From assembly GCF_014203275.1 (NCBI RefSeq), contig NZ_JACHIP010000014.1:1-64000 (forward strand): 64,000 nt of DNA, read 5' to 3'. Each line of letters opens with the position of its first letter. The first letter of the stretch is position 1. A program made the position numbers and the translations under genes. Of this stretch, positions 1 to 8,325 are shown in pieces. The DNA comes from Granulicella aggregans. GTDB lineage: Bacteria > Acidobacteriota > Terriglobia > Terriglobales > Acidobacteriaceae. The notes beneath the pieces are model-generated. The model ran no database searches. It saw nothing but the letters and a program-made list of their open reading frames with translations, and had not been told where the DNA came from.

Positions 1-417
1 CCTGCGCCTCAATCAACGCCCACGCAAGACGTTGGATTTTGAAACTCCAGCTAGTAAACTCCATGCCAGTGTTGCATCGACCGGTTGAGACCGCCCCTGT
101 TTTCGGGCAATCAAGCTGCCCTGGACCGTCTCGCGGTGTGAACTTGGTCGAGATCCCGTTTCGCGGGAGCAACGCCAGTCTTGACCTCTCAACGAGCAGG
201 CAGCCTTCATTTAGAGAATTGCTCTTCTCTAGGGCGATTGGCTGTCTTTGGAGCCAGGGCAAGGATCGAATGAACATCACCTCTTCGCAAAGAGATTTAA
301 GTCCCGATGGCGGGTCGCTCATCTTTGAGATTGGAGTCGCCATGAGTCCGGCGTCATACCTTTCCGGGAGCGATCACAGCCTCGTCGCAGCTGCGGCCGG
401 TTCCCTTCCCGCAGCGC
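1..417. other. No gene seen at the left edge
   Basis: Open frames here (for example 39-461 plus) have no recognisable motif, no good ribosome binding site and an amino-acid mix like shadow frames. I see no RNA gene or clear repeat. Confidence 0.4.
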
Positions 418-726
418 CTAACGCATGGCGGCGGCAGTGGCGATTAGAGCGGTCGGAGTGATCAGCGCGTCGATCTGAAAGACGGGGATCGCTGCCTCTT
501 CGGCTAAGGCGCGTAGCGTGCGGCGATCTTGCTCAGGTGCCGTGTGGCAGACAATCAGCAATCCATAGGCCGTCTTCGAATCCAGCTTCGCCTGGATCTC
601 CGGCAACGCCTCCGCCATGTCAGTAGTGAACCCGGCAATCTGAAGCACGCGCCGGCGCGTATCGAGCAGGATTGGGTCCCGGCCGTAAAGCAGCAGAGGC
701 CCCGCATTGGACGGGGTTATTTGCAA
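418..726 (-). CDS. Pseudo-receiver protein with Cys at the phospho-Asp site
   Basis: A 102-residue protein with the length and beta/alpha pattern of a CheY-like receiver, starting at TTG. Aligned with the true response regulator at 9.2 kb, the acidic pair (VVDDE) is replaced by YGRDP, and the phospho-acceptor position (LISD) becomes LIVC, so Cys stands where Asp should be. It is clearly homologous to the protein at 29232-29645 (shared YGRDPILLDTRR / HGADPVLLETRR), where the same position is also Cys. It is divergent from a His-less HisKA-like peptide at 836. Seen: homology and missing acidic residues. Inferred: a non-phosphorylated signalling partner, possibly thiol-based. Function unknown. 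Confidence 0.7.
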   Translation of the reverse strand: MQITPSNAGPLLLYGRDPILLDTRRRVLQIAGFTTDMAEALPEIQAKLDSKTAYGLLIVCHTAPEQDRRTLRALAEEAAIPVFQIDALITPTALIATAAAMR

Positions 727-835
727 GGTATTGAGACAATACTATCTTTTGCGGCGAAGTGTGCTCAATCCGACATAAACGCATCGGACGACGAAGGGGT
801 CACACAAAGAGCCACATCGACCTGAAACGAGGAAC

Positions 836-1027
836 ATGGACGATAACCGAAATAGTCTGGAAATTCTCGTGAACCTGATCTATCTGGCGAAACACAACAC
901 CGGCGATGCCGCAGCAGTTGAGCATTACCTCTCGCAGGCGGAGGAACAGGTTTCGCGGCTTGTCGCTATTTCTCGTCAAAAAACGGACCCGCTGCTGGCA
1001 AGACCGGCCGCCTCTAGTGCGTCATAA
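836..1027 (+). CDS. Small HisKA-like dimerisation peptide without the His
   Basis: A 63-residue protein. Its first 45 residues match the HisKA dimerisation/phospho-acceptor helices of the two histidine kinases in this window: LEILVNLIYLAKHN against LEAVTNLLYLARTD, and AEEQVSRLVAISRQ against ADQELSRVSQIVSH. The H-box His falls on Asp 2 or 3, so it cannot be phosphorylated in the usual way. There is no ATPase domain. The start ATG follows a GAGGAAC site. A homologue lies at 29786-30001, again beside a Cys-type pseudo-receiver. It ends 10 bases before the 85-aa gene at 1038, so the two probably form an operon. Role inferred: kinase decoy or receiver-binding scaffold. Confidence 0.65.
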   Translation: MDDNRNSLEILVNLIYLAKHNTGDAAAVEHYLSQAEEQVSRLVAISRQKTDPLLARPAASSAS

Positions 1028-1037
1028 TTGACTGACC

Positions 1038-1295
1038 ATGAACACAGCAACAGAACTTGAACGCCATAGCCAGGCCCTACTGGCTGGCATTGCCCGGCAG
1101 GTGAGTGCTCCCGCGTTCGATCAGCTGGTGGCCAATGTTACGGATGCCCTCGCTGCCAGCCTCGCCAAGGGCGACAGGATCCGTGTTGCAGGTACGGATC
1201 AGCGTCTCACTACCAGGCTGCAGGTCTTGAATGCCCTCAATCAGGGCTATGCGATCAAGGTCACAGCAGCTTCATTAATTCTGCAGCAGCGCTAG
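1038..1295 (+). CDS. Conserved 85-aa protein, copy 1
   Basis: Unrecognised family, 85 residues, predicted mostly helical with a short C-terminal beta-like stretch. It has a close paralogue at 57490-57747 (about 70% identical by eye, including DQRLTTRLQVLNALNQGYAI). The leader just before the ATG is also nearly the same in both copies (TGCGTCATAAT then GACTGACC), so leader and gene were copied together. Here the leader includes the stop of the upstream HisKA-like peptide. No membrane segment or Cys motif. Function unknown, but co-location with signalling and stress genes in both places is consistent. Confidence 0.65.
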   Translation: MNTATELERHSQALLAGIARQVSAPAFDQLVANVTDALAASLAKGDRIRVAGTDQRLTTRLQVLNALNQGYAIKVTAASLILQQR

Positions 1296-1314
1296 CCTTC
1301 GAGCCGATCAAGCG

Positions 1315-1638
1315 TTAGTCCCGCCCCGGCTGCGCGGCGAACCAGTCAGCATAGGGTGTGTTTTTGGCCAAGTGCCGATTCCAGTCCTGCGCGCCGTCCG
1401 TCCACCAGACCGGGCCGCGTTCGCCGAGCGCCTTCTTGGCCGCGTCGACCCGCTGCCGCGCCCTTTCCCTGCCCTCTTCGTCGCCAGCGCGCATGGCGCG
1501 GCCCTTATCCCGCCTGGCTTCCATCAGCGTGTGCGTGAGCTCCTCACGGCGGTCTGCCGGCAGGCCGGGGTTGGAGCAGCGCCACAGGCGGCCACGCACG
1601 ACGAAATAGCGTCCGTCCGGCGTGACCGGGTACTTCAT
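1315..1638 (-). CDS. Conserved 107-aa protein coupled to SRAP
   Basis: I place the start at 1638 because this ATG overlaps the stop of the SRAP gene (ATGA arrangement), which implies translational coupling; the open frame continues further upstream only as a shadow. The protein begins MKYPVTPDGRYFVVRGRLWR, a beta-rich start, then a highly charged helical part (roughly 30-75) and a Trp-rich end (GPVWWTDGAQDW). I recall similar small proteins from alphaproteobacteria, with no assigned function. A role with SRAP in dealing with damaged DNA is inference from the overlap only. Confidence 0.75.
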   Translation of the reverse strand: MKYPVTPDGRYFVVRGRLWRCSNPGLPADRREELTHTLMEARRDKGRAMRAGDEEGRERARQRVDAAKKALGERGPVWWTDGAQDWNRHLAKNTPYADWFAAQPGRD

Positions 1639-2363
1639 CCGACCGAGCTTCGAACTGGAAACGTTGCAAGCGACGCGCCGGGATTGGCGATCATGTCTGG
1701 GCCGTTGTTTGAGGGCTTGCCGACCATGGGATTGGCCTCGTGCATCTCCATCGCTTCCGCCTCGTAAGGCCGCAGGAGATCGACTGGCAGGCGTTCGGTC
1801 TCCCCGCGATCGAGCCAGCGATCGTAATCGCGCGCGTGCAGCATGACCGGAATTCTGGAGTGTATTTGGGCCATCAGCTCGTTTGCTTCGGTCGTCACCA
1901 TGGCGAACGACTGTATCCACCTGCCGGTGTCGTCTTTCCATGCGTCCCATAGGCCCGCAATGGCAAAAGTATTGCCGTTGCTCATTTCCATCCGGTAGGG
2001 CTGTTTCGGCGGCTTCCCTGCTTCCGGCCACTCATAGATCCAGCTCGCCGGAACCAGGCAGCGACGCTTCTTCATTGGCTCGCGCCAGCTCGGGGATGAT
2101 TCGACCTTATCGGCGCGGGCGTTGATGGTGCGCAGGTTCTTGATGTCGGCAGCGCTCTTCGTGAAAAACGGGATCAACCCCCATCGCGCCATGACCAATT
2201 CCCTTTCACCGGTCTCGCGGTTTTGGCGGATGATCGGCTGATCGGTCGAAGGCGCGATGTTGTAATCCGCGACCGGAAACGCCATGTCCGGCAATTCACC
2301 ACTGACGTTAAATTGTTCTGCGATCTTTTGCTTGTCGCCGCGCCTTCCGTAGCGTCCGCACAT
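1635..2363 (-). CDS. SRAP domain protein (HMCES/YedK family)
   Basis: A 242-residue protein of normal family length. SRAP proteins form a thiazolidine crosslink between Cys2 and abasic sites in single-stranded DNA and protect them. The key residues are all visible: Cys2 (MCGRY), Asn35 in YNIAPS, Glu111 in YEWPEAG and His168 in HSRIPV. It is the first gene of an overlapping pair with the 107-aa gene and starts 3 bases after the stop of the 84-aa gene, so the three are probably one operon. Ku lies 1 kb away, which makes this a small DNA-repair neighbourhood. Codon use is GC-rich and the style is proteobacterial, so transfer is possible. Confidence 0.93.
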   Translation of the reverse strand: MCGRYGRRGDKQKIAEQFNVSGELPDMAFPVADYNIAPSTDQPIIRQNRETGERELVMARWGLIPFFTKSAADIKNLRTINARADKVESSPSWREPMKKRRCLVPASWIYEWPEAGKPPKQPYRMEMSNGNTFAIAGLWDAWKDDTGRWIQSFAMVTTEANELMAQIHSRIPVMLHARDYDRWLDRGETERLPVDLLRPYEAEAMEMHEANPMVGKPSNNGPDMIANPGASLATFPVRSSVG

Positions 2364-2366
2364 GCT

Positions 2367-2621
2367 CTAGACCTCGTTGCAGTCGCTGCAGTTCGCGAAG
2401 TGATCGAGGAAGGCGTGCCACAGCGGATGCACGCGCAACTCTTCGTCGGGCGGATCGCAGAAGCCGTATCGTTCGGCAATGGCGTAGAGGCGCGGCGCGT
2501 CTTCGGATAGTTGTCGAAGGAAGGATAGCCCTTCAGTGCAGGCAGGATATTCGTCCATTATCCATTGCGCGGCGAAGTGGAGCTCGGCAGGCGGCGTGTT
2601 TGGCATAGCGCATTCTTTCAT
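2367..2621 (-). CDS. Small protein with C-terminal C-x2-C-N-E motif, copy 1
   Basis: An 84-residue protein (start at 2621, or the next Met at 2606). Conserved points are WIMDEYPACTEGL near residue 20-32, HPLWHAF near 65 and the end CSDCNEV. Two further copies in the window, both with broken frames, lie at 28807-29039 and about 61472-61701, and keep the Pro-x-Cys and Cys-x-x-Cys-Asn-Glu features. The Cys pair could bind metal or form a disulfide, but no named family is recognised. It sits upstream of SRAP on the same strand with a 3-base gap. Confidence 0.65.
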   Translation of the reverse strand: MKECAMPNTPPAELHFAAQWIMDEYPACTEGLSFLRQLSEDAPRLYAIAERYGFCDPPDEELRVHPLWHAFLDHFANCSDCNEV

Positions 2622-2776
2622 GGCGATGGACTGTTTTAACGACCCATTCCACCCTCAATCGGGCAATTTTCGAGGTGCGGCACAACTTGCAAATAAGTCT
2701 TGCTACGCTTCCCGGAGGTGCGGCAACACAACTCAAATAGGACGCCTAGCCATCGTATGTCGAGAGGTGACACACA

Positions 2777-3211
2777 ATGGCAGTCGAAGTAAGCAGCTCA
2801 ATTAAAACCGTAATAGAGGTCCTCCATGATGGACATCAGGGCTTCGCCAAAATTGGGGAGCATCTGGAAGATCCGTCGGCGAAGGCGTTCTTCCTTAAGG
2901 AAGCCGAAACTCGTCAAACCTTCGAGCATGAGCTAAAGACCGCGGCCGGATTGAGTGGCGAGGATGTCGGTGGCACTACCGCCGGTACCGTCCATAGAGT
3001 GTGGGGCGACGTGAAGGCGCATCTGGGCGGCGGAGACCATACTCTTCTCGACACCGCCGAGCAAGGCGAGGATGCAGCAAAGAAGGCGTATAAGGAAGCT
3101 CTTGAAGACAGCGATGTCACGATAGCTGTAAGAGAAGTCCTCGTAAAGCAGCAGTTTCATATCGTCGCTTCACATGACAAAGTGAAGGCACTTCGGGACA
3201 GCAAGGCATAG
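2777..3211 (+). CDS. PA2169-type four-helix-bundle protein (DUF2383)
   Basis: A 144-residue, almost fully helical protein of the ferritin-like DUF2383 family. Visible features are VIEVLHDGHQGF near the start, several Glu/His-rich helices (FEHELKTAAG) and VREVLVKQQFHIVASHDKVKAL at the end. Members often accompany stress-response genes and their activity is not established. The 5' end of a second copy survives as a fragment at 12903. A strong UUCG hairpin follows the stop. Intact and of family length. Confidence 0.85.
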   Translation: MAVEVSSSIKTVIEVLHDGHQGFAKIGEHLEDPSAKAFFLKEAETRQTFEHELKTAAGLSGEDVGGTTAGTVHRVWGDVKAHLGGGDHTLLDTAEQGEDAAKKAYKEALEDSDVTIAVREVLVKQQFHIVASHDKVKALRDSKA

Positions 3212-3233
3212 TTCAACGTTCTTTTCCGCCAGC

Positions 3234-3253
3234 AAGCCCTCTTCGGAGGGCTT
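3234..3253 (+). terminator. UUCG-capped hairpin after the DUF2383 gene
   Basis: A perfect 8-bp stem (AAGCCCTC / GAGGGCTT) closed by a C(UUCG)G tetraloop, 22 bases after the stop. There is no strong T run, so termination strength is uncertain. Confidence 0.6.
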
Positions 3254-3341
3254 CTGCTTGCCTAGAACCTTCTAAGTATGGGCAATCGCAAGACATCCAT
3301 CGCCCTGCCGCCCGAATCTGATCACTGAACAGAGGTGCAAC

Positions 3342-4259
3342 ATGGCACGTCCATACTGGTCAGGTCAGGTCCAGATCTCACTCGTCTCATTCGGTGTCAG
3401 CCTATATGTGGCGACGGAATCGAAGAGCAACATCAGCTTCCACCAAATCAGCCGGAACACCGGCGAGCGCGTGCGGCACCAAAAGGTACTGGAGAGCGCT
3501 GCTGAGACCGGTAACCAAATGCCCGGTGCCGTGGTTGAGAAGAACGAGATCGTCAAGGGCTACGAGTACAGTAAGGGCCGATACATCATCATCGAGCCGG
3601 AGGAACTCGACAACTTGCGGGTGCCTTCCAAACACACTATCGCCGTCTCCCAATTCATCGAACAGGCTGAGCTGAATCCGGAATTCGTCGAGAAGCCGTA
3701 TTTCGTCGTTCCAGAAAATGCGGCTCAGGCCGAAGCCTTTGCGGTAGTGAGGCAGGCTCTGCTCAAGAGCGGCAAAATAGCTATCGGCAAGATCGCATTC
3801 TCCGGTCGCGAACATATCTTCGCTCTGACACCGGCAGGTACTGAAGGGCGAGGAATGTTGGGCTATACGCTCCGGTACCAGAATGAGCTTCGCAACCAGA
3901 TGGATTATTTCAGGGACATCAAAGAAGCCGAGATAAGCGAAGACTCCCTGGAACTGGCGGAAGCCCTGATCGCGAAGAAGTCAGCCAAGTTCGACCTGAG
4001 CAAGTTTGAGGACGGATATGAAGTAGCGGTCAAAGAGCTGGTCGACGCCAAGATCAACCACCTGCCTATTCCCGCCGACGAGATTCCCAAAGTCCGGCCG
4101 GCGAATTTGGTCGACCTGATGGATGCGCTTCGAAAGAGCCTCGGCTCAGAGAAGCCAGTGCCAAAAAAGCCTTCGATAAGCGAAAAGTCTTTGCCTTCCA
4201 AAGGCATTGGCCTGGTGAAGACACCTGCCAAGGCCGCCGCGAGACGCAAGTCCGCCTAG
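3342..4259 (+). CDS. ku: Non-homologous end-joining protein Ku
   Basis: A 305-residue bacterial Ku. The N-terminus MARPYWSGQVQISLVSFGV is the typical Ku start, followed by the beta-barrel DNA-ring region and the conserved LRYQNELRN and AKFDLSKFEDGYE segments. The C-terminal 50 residues are Lys/Pro/Ala-rich, as in the extended tails that help DNA binding and LigD recruitment. Ku homodimers bind double-strand ends and recruit LigD. No ligase D gene is in the window, so its partner must lie elsewhere. An AGAGGTG site precedes the ATG. Confidence 0.95.
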   Translation: MARPYWSGQVQISLVSFGVSLYVATESKSNISFHQISRNTGERVRHQKVLESAAETGNQMPGAVVEKNEIVKGYEYSKGRYIIIEPEELDNLRVPSKHTIAVSQFIEQAELNPEFVEKPYFVVPENAAQAEAFAVVRQALLKSGKIAIGKIAFSGREHIFALTPAGTEGRGMLGYTLRYQNELRNQMDYFRDIKEAEISEDSLELAEALIAKKSAKFDLSKFEDGYEVAVKELVDAKINHLPIPADEIPKVRPANLVDLMDALRKSLGSEKPVPKKPSISEKSLPSKGIGLVKTPAKAAARRKSA

Positions 4260-4282
4260 CTCCGAACAAAATGCAAGGTTTC

Positions 4283-4316
4283 GTGGGAAGTCTCTCGATT
4301 GAGCTCTCGATCCCAC
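4283..4316 (+). terminator. Possible hairpin after ku
   Basis: GTGGGA and TCCCAC form a 6-bp stem around a 22-base loop that itself repeats TCTCGA. Weak, with no T run directly after. Confidence 0.3.
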
Positions 4317-4441
4317 AGACGTTTCGTATTAGCAGATGATTACGATGTTAAGTCAAAGCAGGTTTTTTGCACTCGTGGCTAAGAATCAGAACTGCTAAAG
4401 AATAGAGCAGCCCCGGTTTGGCCTCTTCGTGTTGTGGGTGG

Positions 4442-5198
4442 CTAACGCAGCGTCGGACTCAATTGCTCCATCCTCCAGACGGGACCGCCCTCGTAAAGAG
4501 CTCCTTCCTCGCGAACGAACGCAGGCGGCTTGCCGTCCTGCAGCCAGATATGAAGTCGGGTGGTCGCTTCCGAATGACGGGTGCAACGACTCCAGCGAGT
4601 TGACGTGGAGCGTAAAGTCTGTTGCCTTGCGTCGAAGGGTTCCGACACTGAACGCCGTTGTGCCTGTGGGTTTAATAGAAACATGGATCAAACGAGGCTT
4701 TTTGCCAGCAACGATGTAAGAAACCTTTGTCTCCGCGGTTGACGGAGAGATGTTCACGAGCAGGTTTGGTGGGAGCCCATTCGATACGTCTTCGGGCAGA
4801 TCAATGTGCGTTTGAGTGTCGGTTCCACCCTCGTCGCGCCAGATGAGTTCGCCATCTAAGGAGTTGATCAGAAGGTCAATCGGCTTTGGAAACCACGGGC
4901 CATGTTGTCTATGGTGATCCGAGAGAAGGCGGAACACGCCTTTTTGGGAAAAGATCGTCTCATCGTCGTCGATTGAGCCGTCGCGAAAGTGGAAGGTCAA
5001 TCTTGACGTGACCTGATTGCCGCGCACAGTCTGGGTCGACTCGCCGGTTGCAATGATCTTTCCGTCAAAAGTCCTCAGCTCCAGGAATCCGTGAGTTGAA
5101 CCTTGCGGATAGCGCACGCGGATCGTCTCTGCACTTGCTATGAGGGCTACCGTTGAAATGAGCAGGGCTGTTCCGAACCATGTCCTGGAAAAAAGCAC
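4442..5198 (-). pseudogene. Secreted protein of unknown function, frameshifted near the C-terminus
   Basis: The frame from 5198 starts with a clear signal peptide (hydrophobic stretch ending ASAETIRVRYPQG) and reads well for about 210 residues, with SIDDDETIFSQKGVFRLLSDHH in the middle. Near 4555-4590 the sensible reading moves to another frame, which gives RLHIWLQDGKPPAFVREEG and GGPVWRMEQL, matching the C-terminus I recall for this family in soil bacteria, before a stop at 4442. The uninterrupted first frame instead runs into an Arg/Ser-rich tail that looks non-coding. One base lost or gained explains it. Function unknown. Confidence 0.65.
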
Positions 5199-5687
5199 AT
5201 GGCCTCGACTTCGCCGCAGCGGATTCTATGTAGTCTCTTCGTATAGGGGGCGCAACGGACTATCTGGATGCTAAAACTCAACTTCTAAAACTTGACTCGT
5301 TATTTAGTCGGTGCGCCGCTAAGCACGTTATGGCTACTGAGCGGCCGCACGGGACTGCGCCATGTCGCTCATGCGGAGGTCAGTCTCCGCACTTCTCGCA
5401 CCAATAATTCTGGGCCATCCATGGCTTCGACTTGCGAGTCTTCGACACTCAAATTACTTGGCAATCTCGCCGTAGCGTGGATCACGACGAGGATCTTCGA
5501 GGCTGGAGACTCGCGGTGAGTGAACTCTTACTTTCTTGTTCATCCACTCCGATGCTAGAGCAAAGCACGTTCAGGTCCGTGCGCGTGGTTGTCAGAAATT
5601 GCTCAACGCGCAAACGATCCGTGGCCGTCTCAGGAGAGATCCCGTTCCAAAGTTCACTCTCGCCCTGGGGGGAATCGATCCTCGAGA
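5199..5687. other. Intergenic, no gene supported
   Basis: Several short overlapping frames on both strands have no motif or ribosome binding site. It holds the upstream region of the 4442-5198 gene and the end of the phytochrome transcript. Confidence 0.4.
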
Positions 5688-8318
5688 TCATATACCACTA
5701 CGTAGGGGTGGGAGCAAATTATCACTTGGCTTGAATGGCAGGGTCATCTTCAATTGGGCTCCTTCGCCCGTCTTGCTTTCCGCGACCAGGGTGCCTCCGT
5801 GTCGTTCTACAATCTCTTGCGAAATGTAAAGCCCCAGCCCGTTTCCGAGATCTCCTTTGGTGCTGAAGAACGGTTGGAAGATAAGCTTTTTTATCTCTTC
5901 ATTCATACCCGGTCCACTATCGCCGACAACAAATTCTGTGTTCCCCTCCCTTGAGCATGCTGACAGGCTTACATGACCCCCAACCTGCACGGCATCGAGA
6001 GCATTCGAAAAAAGATTCACAACGACCTGCCGAATCTGTCCCAGGACACCGAAGAAGTGCGCTTCCCGTCCGATAACCGTAACCGTTACGTCGCGGTTGC
6101 GAATCTTGCCAGCGAATAGGCGCAAGACGTCATCGAAGAGCGCTCCCGCAATTCCTTCCTCTGCACTTTGCGAGCTTTCCTTCGACCAACGAAGCGTTTG
6201 TTTGGTGATTCCGGAGATCCTCTCCAGCTCATGATCTGCCATTGCAATGTAGGCGATTGCAGGATCGTTTCCACGTACCTCCTGGCTGAGAAGATAGTGA
6301 ATGTTGGTGATTGCTTCGAGCGGGTTATTGATCTCGTGAGCGATGAAACTCGTCATGCGCCCCGTGAGCGCAAGCTTCTCGGTCATCTTGAGAGCTAGCT
6401 CTCGCTCGCGGCGTTCAGTAAGATCCGTAAAGGTGCCTACCCAACCGGCCCGAACTCCACCCGCACCCTGAAAAGGTAGAGCTCTCACGAGGTTCCATTG
6501 ACCTGCGTCACCGTCTCCATCGTTTATGCGCAGTTCGACCTCAAACGGAGTCTCTGTCGCGATCGCATTTACCCATGCAATCCGGCAGCTATCCTGATCT
6601 TGGGCCGTCAGTTGATCCTGCTCGTACCAAATGCCGCTGCCTCTAAGGCCTCTTTGCCTCCATCTCTTATTGACGTAAGTTAGTTGCCCGTCGTCCCCGG
6701 CAGCCCATATAAGGTTCGGCAGGGAGTGTGTCAATTGCTCAAAACGTGCTTCGCTGAGTCCTACAGCCTCTTCGGCACGCTTAAGGCTGATCGTCATAAC
6801 AGCAGTACGAAACTCCTGGGCTGATTGAACCTCCATGTCAGTCCACGGAACGCTGTGTCCATGCACCCGCTCTTGCCACGCGCCAAAGGAATTCCGGGGA
6901 TGCAAGCCTAGACCCTGATCTCCGAGCTTGACCGGTTCTCCGGCCCAGGTGACCGTACTAACAACCTCCGGGCGAAACCACATCAGATAGCTTTGCCTCA
7001 CGTCTGAGAGGCGCACCGCCAGGAACCCGCTTGCTTCATTCCTGATCCGTCCGGCCCAATCACACACGTCCTGCATATAGCTCGTCTGATAGAGGTTCGA
7101 ATGAGGTTGAGCATCCATCCATGCGGTCAACTGGATGACGTCCGTTTTCGTCGGAGTGCTCCCACCCAAAATGCACCTACCGTCCATAATGAGGGCGGCG
7201 CCGTTCGCGTTGGTCACCTGCTGTAGTTCATCAATTCTGGACACAAGTGCGGCCACATAGTTGTGCTCCGCAGCCATTTGGGTGAGCAGATTTCGTTGTA
7301 CAGAGTGAAAGTGTAGAGCCCTTTCAAGCTCCGTTGCGCTCCGGAAGGCGAGCAGTTGCGTACTGACCATCTTCGTCAGCAAATCACATGCGCTCCGGAC
7401 CACGTATGGCACGCTTCGCGGTTCAGCGTGATGACAACTGATCAGTCCCCAGAGACGTCCTTCGAAGACGATGGAAATGGACATCGAGGCCACCGTTCCC
7501 ATGTTTTTCATGTACTCAAGATGAATGGGCGAGACGCTGCGAAGAATCGAGGATGAAAGGTCAAAATCCTTCATCTGTCTCGAGGCGGCTCCCTTTAGGG
7601 GCGAGGGGGTATAAACGGCGTTCGGGATGATCCTCACTGTATTCGCAACGTACAGCTCTCTGGCCTGCTTAGGAATATCGCTGGCCGGGAATCGAAGATC
7701 GAGATAGCTTGGCAGGACCCCATCGTTCTCCTCAGTGAGAACGGTCCCGTTGCCCGACTCATCGAAGCGATAGAGGAGGATGCGGTTGAAGCCGGTGAGA
7801 TCCTTGACTTGAGTTGTGATTGCCCGGCAAAGCGCCATCTCGTCTCCGAGCTTGCTCAGCTTCCCTACAAAATTAGTAATGACAGCATTCATCAACTCCG
7901 GACTAACCAACCGGTCGACCCGCTCGAACTCAAGCACACGTCGTCCGTCCACCAGATGTGTGACAACGCTGTACAGATCCTGCCGAAGAGGAAACGACCC
8001 GAGATAGGTGATTTGACCGGCGGCCTCACTATTGTGGACAAGCGCCCGGACCACCGCGAGAACCTCGCGTTCAAGCACCGTCTCAACGGGCGTACCCAGG
8101 ATGAGTCGTAGAGGGACTTCGAGGAACTCTTCGGTATTTTCACTCGCTGCGACTACTGATTCGTTTCTCTCGTCGAGCAACAGCAGAAAGCCATGTCTCT
8201 GGATACTCCCCGGGATCCTAATGGGTTCGTCTTCGCAGTTCTCGATCGTAGTCCGGATCTCGTCTGCCGACTTCGACATCGACGAATGACTGCCTGTGCC
8301 CGCTTCATCTTTGTTCAT
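5688..8318 (-). CDS. bphP: Bacteriophytochrome histidine kinase
   Basis: An 876-residue photoreceptor kinase. Order: PAS_2 (about 25-125) with Cys28 in NCEDEPIRIPGSIQRHG, the usual biliverdin-attachment Cys; GAF (about 150-320) with PASDIPKQAR and the chromophore-pocket His in SPIHLEY; PHY (about 335-520) with the tongue motif PRNSF; an added PAS domain (about 535-650); HisKA with the phospho-acceptor His in AHEINNPLEA; and HATPase_c with NLFSNALDAV, GDSGPGMNEE and GNGLGLYIS. It should sense red/far-red light and phosphorylate a response regulator, perhaps the one at 9.2 kb. The frame is intact although the heme oxygenase just upstream is broken, so biliverdin must come from elsewhere if the protein is functional. 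Confidence 0.95.
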   Translation of the reverse strand: MNKDEAGTGSHSSMSKSADEIRTTIENCEDEPIRIPGSIQRHGFLLLLDERNESVVAASENTEEFLEVPLRLILGTPVETVLEREVLAVVRALVHNSEAAGQITYLGSFPLRQDLYSVVTHLVDGRRVLEFERVDRLVSPELMNAVITNFVGKLSKLGDEMALCRAITTQVKDLTGFNRILLYRFDESGNGTVLTEENDGVLPSYLDLRFPASDIPKQARELYVANTVRIIPNAVYTPSPLKGAASRQMKDFDLSSSILRSVSPIHLEYMKNMGTVASMSISIVFEGRLWGLISCHHAEPRSVPYVVRSACDLLTKMVSTQLLAFRSATELERALHFHSVQRNLLTQMAAEHNYVAALVSRIDELQQVTNANGAALIMDGRCILGGSTPTKTDVIQLTAWMDAQPHSNLYQTSYMQDVCDWAGRIRNEASGFLAVRLSDVRQSYLMWFRPEVVSTVTWAGEPVKLGDQGLGLHPRNSFGAWQERVHGHSVPWTDMEVQSAQEFRTAVMTISLKRAEEAVGLSEARFEQLTHSLPNLIWAAGDDGQLTYVNKRWRQRGLRGSGIWYEQDQLTAQDQDSCRIAWVNAIATETPFEVELRINDGDGDAGQWNLVRALPFQGAGGVRAGWVGTFTDLTERRERELALKMTEKLALTGRMTSFIAHEINNPLEAITNIHYLLSQEVRGNDPAIAYIAMADHELERISGITKQTLRWSKESSQSAEEGIAGALFDDVLRLFAGKIRNRDVTVTVIGREAHFFGVLGQIRQVVVNLFSNALDAVQVGGHVSLSACSREGNTEFVVGDSGPGMNEEIKKLIFQPFFSTKGDLGNGLGLYISQEIVERHGGTLVAESKTGEGAQLKMTLPFKPSDNLLPPLRSGI

Positions 8319-8325
8319 TGCTCAT

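Noticed and set aside
39-461. 140-codon plus-strand frame at the left edge
   Set aside because: No motif, no ribosome binding site, and it overlaps the pseudo-receiver gene on the other strand.
1639-2031. Upstream extension of the 107-aa gene frame
   Set aside because: It lies inside the SRAP gene in another frame and is Arg/Ser/His-rich, as shadow frames are.
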